A DNA stretch of 13,690 nt. Source: Pleurotus djamor. Taxonomy: Eukaryota > Basidiomycota > Agaricomycetes > Agaricales > Pleurotaceae. The notes beneath the pieces are model-generated. The model saw nothing but the letters and a program-made list of their open reading frames with translations. It was not told where the DNA came from and made no database searches. Where the stretch lies: positions 1 to 13,690 of the forward strand of contig JAPEVF010001116.1 of assembly GCA_029747585.1 (NCBI GenBank). Reading direction: 5' to 3'. This document shows, in pieces, positions 8,776 to 13,690 of this stretch; the stretch's first letter is position 1; each line of letters opens with the position of its first letter. Position numbers and translations under genes: made by a program.

Positions 8776-10757
8776 ATGGCCGAACAGGAAGGTCTAGAGG
8801 CCGCGCAGCACTTCATCTTCATCACTCAGGTGTACTTTTGCTGTGAGTAACCATGTTCGCTTTTTATCGCACGGTAATTCATGAGATTCGCCGACAGCCA
8901 TGTGTAAGCCTCATTTCTACGAGCTTGAAGCGCACGAATTGACATCGTGTGCTCTGTAGACGCGGTCGTTCTTTGGGACTGGGTCATCAGTTTGTCGAGG
9001 GAGTGGCGCTTCGTGAGTGTCATTGCCCAGTCAAAAGCCTTCTCGTACGACATTGACACCATCTTGATAGGTTTGGAGAACCCACTGGACCCCAGTCAAG
9101 ATCGCGTATCTCTTCTGCAGGTAAGCCTCCTCCATGTTTATTTTACCTGTGCTTACAGAGCTTCCAGATATTGGGTTATCGCCGTCGTACCATACCTTCT
9201 GTACTGTTTTGTGATGGATCATTCCCTCGAGACTTGTAAGCGAATCTTCAGGGTGAGTGGTTTTCGATTTCTAAAGTGCCGGACGTACTGACGAGCGTTT
9301 TTGCCGTTTTAGATCCCAGTAGGACTCGCTTTGTGGAACCAAGTTGGATCTGAGTGTACCGACCTTTCCTAAGCCTCCATTTTCGCTTTCTGACGCGCAT
9401 ATATGCAGCTGTTCTCCTTATCCGAACCTACGCCTTCTTCAATCGCAATATCTACGTCCTTTGGTTCCTCATATGCTCCCTCTCGGGTGTTGTAGCATAT
9501 CAACTGTACGTTGATACCACTCAGATGTTGCGTAAGTTCTTCTATTCAAAGGAAATTTTGACAATGACAATAACGATTTCGCTAGTTCTGCCTTTCTTGA
9601 AGCCTCCTTTCGTGCGTTCTAAGCCCTTTCCAAAATCAACTTGGATGGCTGACAGCCTACAAGACTCAGGGTCCTTGTCTCCCGAGATCAAAGCCGCATT
9701 CTGCACATCTCTTAGGTATGCCAGCCGCATTGCGATTTCTTCTCTCAGATTGATCTCTGAACGCGTTTTGTAGGGTTCTTCGTAAGTCTTCTAAACAATG
9801 CCGCAAGCTTTACTCCAATTTTTCATACCAGATTGCCCCGCTCCTATTCGACACCATGGTTACATTTATGACTATTTGGAAGGCCTTTTACATTCGTCGC
9901 CACAATGGAGGTCCGAATAGCCGACTTATACAAACGTTCCTGCGCGAAGGTACGAATCTCGTGACTTTGTCTTGAATGCCTAGCACAGAAAAATTGTGTT
10001 TCAGGCGTGTTTTACTACCTCTTGATTTCAATTGCGAACCTCGTGAGTATCCTTAACTTCGTATCTATCTTTCCTGACCTGTCACCCATAGATCAATGGC
10101 GTCTTCTACCTTCAGTACGCGTCNTTTTTTATCACAGGAAGCTGCTTTTTTAACATTTGACCTTTAGACCTCGTCAAGCGATATCTGCGATTAACATACC
10201 ACTAAGCGTTATGCTAGCTCCCGTATTGGCCTGCCGACTGGTATGCATCTCACATATTTTCCTAGTTCTATGGTTTAACTTTGTTCCAGATTCTCGACCT
10301 TCGTGAGCGAGGCTCGGAGACAGTTACGCACTCCGAAGGTACTGGCATGGCGGCATTCACTACCAAGTCGGTCACACAACAAGGATCACCCTTCACACCA
10401 CCTGCCCACCGACACAAAAGTGCAGTTGGTGCATATGGGAGGAATACGCGCCTAACGAACACCCTCGGTTCCGGTGTCATGCTCAGCACCATTGGCAGTC
10501 TTGCGCCTGATCTGGAGGAGATGGACATCGAGCAAGATTTGGTGGAAATGGAGAATATCCGCATCGGGCTTGGAATGCCTTTGGGTCGGCGGAGCACATC
10601 TGGTGCAGATTCCGACGATATCGAGAAGTCTGGTGGCTCAAGCCCTGCCCCAACTTACCATGCTCTGGAAATGGGCTTCAGAGCAGCACGCCGGCCAAGC
10701 TCGGAGGATATTTGTGGAATAAAGGTCGAAGTGGAGAAGACCACGACTACCATGTAG
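8776..10757 (+). CDS. DUF6533-type seven-helix membrane protein
   Basis: Fifteen exons with 14 introns of 47-60 nt encode 410 residues: 8776-8842, 8898-8903, 8960-9012, 9071-9120, 9168-9252, 9313-9355, 9409-9531, 9586-9611, 9664-9715, 9774-9781, 9832-9949, 10005-10042, 10092-10114, 10168-10240, 10290-10757. The start is MAEQEGLEAAQHFIFITQ. The DUF6533 pattern follows: VVLWDWVISLSREWRFVW, then KIAYLFCRYWVIAVVPYLL. Later landmarks are LLIRTYAFFNRNIYVLW, GPCLPRSKPHSAHLLGFF, PLLFDTMVTFMTIWKAF, FLREGVFYYLLISIANLING and SAINIPLSVMLAPVLACRL. I count seven hydrophobic helices, so the topology is receptor-like, but ligand and G-protein coupling are unknown for this family. The last exon encodes a 156-residue soluble tail rich in Ser, Thr and acidic residues. 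Exons 2 (6 nt) and 10 (8 nt) are microexons supported by strong donor sites and by the frame. The N at 10124 falls in intron 13 and is harmless. Confidence 0.78.
10124..10124. other. Ambiguous base N next to T6 run, inside an intron
   Basis: Falls in the modelled intron 13 (10115-10167) of the DUF6533 gene, immediately before six T. No coding effect if the model is right. Confidence 0.7.
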
Positions 10758-11594
10758 CATCAGAGCACAAGCCAGTTCCGTTGCCCGCTTCCTTACGTCC
10801 ACTTTCCCGCAAGTCCTGATAATGGGGATAAACACATCCTTGCACCCTTATTAGGCTCCAATACTCGNCCCCCCATTTTCTTCTCGCCCCAATCAGCATG
10901 TATCTCCCCACGCATTCCCCGGTTATATCGCGCCCACACAAAACTTTCATAACCTTTCCTGTCTGTATTATAGGCTATCGTTGCATCTTCCTGTTTTCCC
11001 CTCTCATGCACCATCCCTTCCTTCCCTCGCTTCTCCATCATTCCCCCTCATTCCAAGCTTTCGTCGCGCTGTCTATGCATGTGATTTTTGTTATCGGTAG
11101 CTTCTCGTATTTCGTGTCGCAGCTTGGTGTTAAAGCTTCTGTGTAAATTCTAGACTAGGGTTGTTATAATTGGATTAGGACTTCTGTAGTTGTGAACAGA
11201 CGCTCCCACTTTTCTAGGCATGTTGCCGTTGGTACTGCCTCACAGATTCAATCGCGATGATGAGCTCGTTTCAGACTCTGAGTTCTGACAATTTAGAGAT
11301 AGGGGATGCTTGGGTTCCATTCGTGAGGCTGAGCCTGACTTTTTAGCTCGCAGAAGCGGAGATACCAAGGCCTGTCCCCCCTAGTTTATCCCCTAACCTT
11401 TCAGCAAGCGGATGGTTCTGCCGTCGACTAGCTTCAACCTTAAGAAGAGTGTTTCGGTTCATCTGGGAGGTTATCCAGAGTCCAGAGGGTACAGATCTGA
11501 CTCCAGCGCGTGTGAACATTCCAGCTTCATAGTCCCCGTTACCACCCCGCAGCACTCTAGTACTCTAACTTTGATATTGACTATCATCACCACG
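10758..11594. other. 837-bp stretch without a recognisable gene
   Basis: This holds the 3' end of the DUF6533 gene, an N before six C (10868), C/T-rich sequence on the plus strand around 10910-11070, and the promoter and leader of the F-box gene. Open frames in it (for example 10898-11146 plus and 11343-11555 minus) show no domain and no family I recognise. I see no tRNA, repeat or transposon remnant. An in-frame ATG at 11412 runs without a stop into the F-box gene and is a possible alternative start. Confidence 0.5.
10868..10868. other. Ambiguous base N next to C6 run
   Basis: Lies about 110 bases after the DUF6533 stop codon, immediately before six C. No coding effect. Confidence 0.7.
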
Positions 11595-12437
11595 ATGCAC
11601 ACCCTCTCGGATATTGCACCAGAAGTCATACTTTATATTTGTGAGCTATCTCCCGTCTATTTTGGCCGGTTGCTTCGAGAACTCATTCGATTTGGGATGG
11701 GGTTACTCTAGTTTCGTTCCTTGACTTGCCTGACCTGGCGTCCATTTCTCAAGTATCGCCACTGTTCGAAAGTTTGGCTTCGGATCCAGCCTTGCATAAG
11801 AATCGAATACGTTATGTTGCCCCGTCTCGCGTAAACCATTCGTTGTTTGCCCAAGGAGCGCAGGGGCTAGCGTTGAGGCCGACGGTGGGGGATTTGATCC
11901 AACGAGGCGTGATCCGGGGGCTGAGCGTTGAGAGAAGATGGCGTAGTGGGTTGTATTTCTATTCTTCAATCGTAAGCCCTTTGTCTACCTGTGTCTTTCC
12001 ATTGCTAACCCAAACGACAGTCTGTCAGGCAGTATGAAGCCGGTCTTCTACTCCAACGTCGACGCACCAGCAATGTTCTCTCTACCTTCCTTCGTCAACG
12101 AATGTCGAACCTACAATCTCTCTACATCTCCCATGTGTTCCCCGACATTGAGTCTTCGTCACCTTACGTTTCCCGCACCCTGCTGCCCATCATGAGACAG
12201 CTCAAGTGGTCCATTCAACGAGACAAGCTGGCCAAGTTGGTTCGGCAGGGAGAATGTGTCGTTGCTGTGGTTAACGCCAGCGGGACACCCGATACTGCGG
12301 CATTAGGGAGGTGGTTGGAAAGTAAGGGGAAGGGAGTGGTGAATGAGGATGTGGATGAACGGGTGAGGTTGGCTATTTGCCCGAGTGTGAAGCAGATGGT
12401 AGGACGTTATGAGGCTCTGAGCCGCGCTCTGGACTAA
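11595..12437 (+). CDS. F-box domain protein
   Basis: Three exons (11595-11640, 11712-11971, 12021-12437) encode 240 residues. The N-terminus fits an F-box: LSDIAPEVILYIFSFLDLPD, then LASISQVSPLFESLASDP, within about the first 40 residues. F-box proteins bind Skp1 and bring substrates to an SCF ubiquitin ligase. The rest contains APSRVNHSLF, LRPTVGDLIQRGVIRGL, ERRWRSGLYFYSS, then RQYEAGLLLQRRR and VSRTLLPIMRQLKWSIQRDK. I cannot assign this C-terminal part to leucine-rich or WD repeats, so the substrate is unknown. Intron 1 (71 nt) is the longest in the window and splits the F-box; intron 2 is 49 nt. I chose the ATG at 11595 because the F-box begins within a few codons. An upstream in-frame ATG at 11412 would add 61 low-similarity residues and is less likely. 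F-box assignment is from pattern only. Confidence 0.75.
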
Positions 12438-12661
12438 ATAAGGGTGCTTCTGGTTGACCGCATGGTCAAGATTGATCTTTCGTACGTTTACTTCTTTATG
12501 TATATACCTGGGTAGTCGGACTGTGTGTATCATTATCTGGTATTTTTGACGTTAGTAGATACCCCTAGCTCGATGTAATATGTTGACGTTTCCATGTTTT
12601 TGTCCCGATGTGACAAATCTGCGTCTCGTTCGGTTCGTTCTTCGTTTCGTCTTCAACTTAC
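12438..12661. promoter_or_regulatory. Intergenic gap with CutC promoter
   Basis: This 224-bp gap between tandem plus-strand genes contains the F-box 3' end and the cutC promoter and leader. There is no obvious TATA box at the expected distance, although TATATA occurs at 12500-12505 in a position suiting a 3' end. The leader just before the ATG is T/C-rich. I could not identify a copper-response element with confidence. Confidence 0.4.
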
Positions 12662-13690
12662 ATGGCTCCGTCAGTCGACATTCATGTCGCTTCTGGCCTG
12701 GTTACCAGCGCCGAGGCAGGCATGACTGCTAGACAACCCTCTCCCGTGCCGTCTAGTCCTAGCTTCTACTCCGACGCCGAACTCGAATCCCCACCCATTG
12801 GCATCACAATTGAAGTTTGTGTCGACTCGGTGCAGTCGGCAATCAAGTTCGTCTATCTCTTTATTCTACTGCTATGTTCAGCTGGCTAATGATCAATGAT
12901 CGGTGCAGTGCGATCAACGGCGGCGCAGATCGTCTCGAGCTTTGCGCGAATCTGGGAGTCGGAGGGGGAACCACCCCAAGTGTTGGACTATTCAAAGTCG
13001 TCAGTAAGCTTGCCGATGGCCTCCCAATGATGGTTCGACTTCTGGTTCGTGCAGAGTCGGCTAGAACGTTGCTGAAATGCCTCTAGGTGTTGGTACGGCC
13101 ACGCGCAGGCGACTTCCTGTATTCTGAGACCGAATTTGAAGTCATGCGCGAAGACATAAGGGCGTTCAAACGAAGAGGAGCCAGGGGCGTAGTCATCGGT
13201 ATTCTCACTGCAGAAGGCCGAGTTGATGTGGATCGCACCAAAGTGTTCGTGGTCTAGAAGATGAGGCCGAGGGCTGACTTTTGTTTCTTAGTTTGGTTGA
13301 TGAAGCGCTACCAATGGAGGGTGCGTCGTCATCGTCGATGATCGTCGCGACGACGTTCTGGATGCTCATTCCGTTGATCAAGTCTGTTTCCACCGCGCAT
13401 TCGATATGACGAGAGACCCTGACGAAGGTATTGTTCCCCAACATCCACTGTCCGTCCTTGTCAAAGTCTAAATTTCACACTTCTAGCTCTGCGTGATGTT
13501 CTTGGAATTGGGGGCATATCTCGCATCCTGACAAGGTTACATCTATCTATCTGACATCGTGATCGAGATCAAGCTAATTCCGGTTCACAGTGGTCATGGC
13601 ACTAGTGCCCCCGCGTCGCTGGATACACTCGGTAAACTGTGCTCCGAGATGGCCAGTTTCACAACGAATCAAGCGTTCCCCACCAGCATT
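12662..13690 (+). CDS. cutC: Copper homeostasis protein CutC (cut by right edge)
   Basis: CutC-family TIM-barrel protein associated with copper homeostasis; its enzymatic activity is not firmly established. Seven exons are visible (12662-12846, 12909-13032, 13087-13244, 13292-13320, 13383-13427, 13487-13535, 13591 to the edge), giving 230 residues; introns are 47-62 nt. Family motifs appear in order: IEVCVDSVQSAINAINGGAD, RLELCANLGVGGGTTPS, VLVRPRAGDFLYSETEFEVM, then GVVIGILTAEGRVDVDRTK, LVDEALPMEVCFHRAFDMT, and ISRILTSGHGTSAPASLDTL. The conserved VCFHRAFD and TSGHGTSAP segments are intact, so the gene looks functional. A Ser/Pro-rich extension of about 45 residues, from MAPSVDIHVASG, precedes the barrel and is not in bacterial CutC. 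The C-terminus, probably several tens of residues, is missing. The exon 3 to 4 junction (donor GTTCGT at 13245) is the least certain. Confidence 0.9.

Noticed and set aside
11257..11338. ATGATGA followed by CTGA motifs, resembling boxes C and D of a snoRNA
   Set aside because: I could not find a terminal stem pairing the two ends, and such short motifs are common by chance.
11412..11594. Upstream in-frame ATG extending the F-box protein by 61 residues
   Set aside because: The added stretch has no recognisable pattern and the F-box starts right after the ATG at 11595; kept only as an alternative.

Overview
The window looks like a gene-dense nuclear stretch of a mushroom-forming basidiomycete (Agaricomycetes). 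I infer this from the many very short introns (41 modelled, 47 to 71 nt, GT-AG), the short intergenic gaps, an intron-containing histone H4 gene, and a DUF6533-type seven-helix membrane protein, a family known mainly from Basidiomycota. All exon models below were built by reading splice sites and checking reading phase by hand. Each one closes in frame. None has been tested against transcripts.

Layout, left to right. The minus-strand N-terminal part of nucleoporin POM152 runs off the left edge (1-1065). A divergent promoter gap follows, then a plus-strand protein with a degenerate RNase III fold and a C-terminal dsRNA-binding domain (1326-2301). Convergent with it is a minus-strand thioredoxin with a C-terminal membrane anchor (2434-3156). 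This shares a 214-bp divergent promoter with histone H4 (3371-3857, plus). Two minus-strand genes come next: an intronless protein of unknown function (3945-5736) and the ER mannosyltransferase ALG9 (5858-8273). A 502-bp divergent gap leads to a 15-exon DUF6533 seven-helix membrane protein with two microexons (8776-10757, plus). After an 837-bp stretch with no recognisable gene there is an F-box protein (11595-12437, plus). The copper-homeostasis protein CutC (12662 onward, plus) runs off the right edge.

The genes do not form an obvious pathway or cluster. They look like ordinary housekeeping and lineage-specific genes packed closely, with three divergent promoter pairs. I found no mobile element, CRISPR array, tRNA or rRNA. 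The points most worth a second look are the microexons, the catalytically dead RNase III/dsRBD protein, the membrane-anchored thioredoxin whose active-site tryptophan codon is split by an intron, the unknown intronless gene, and a systematic artefact in which every N in the window sits next to a six-base homopolymer. One of those Ns falsely splits the unknown gene into two reading frames.
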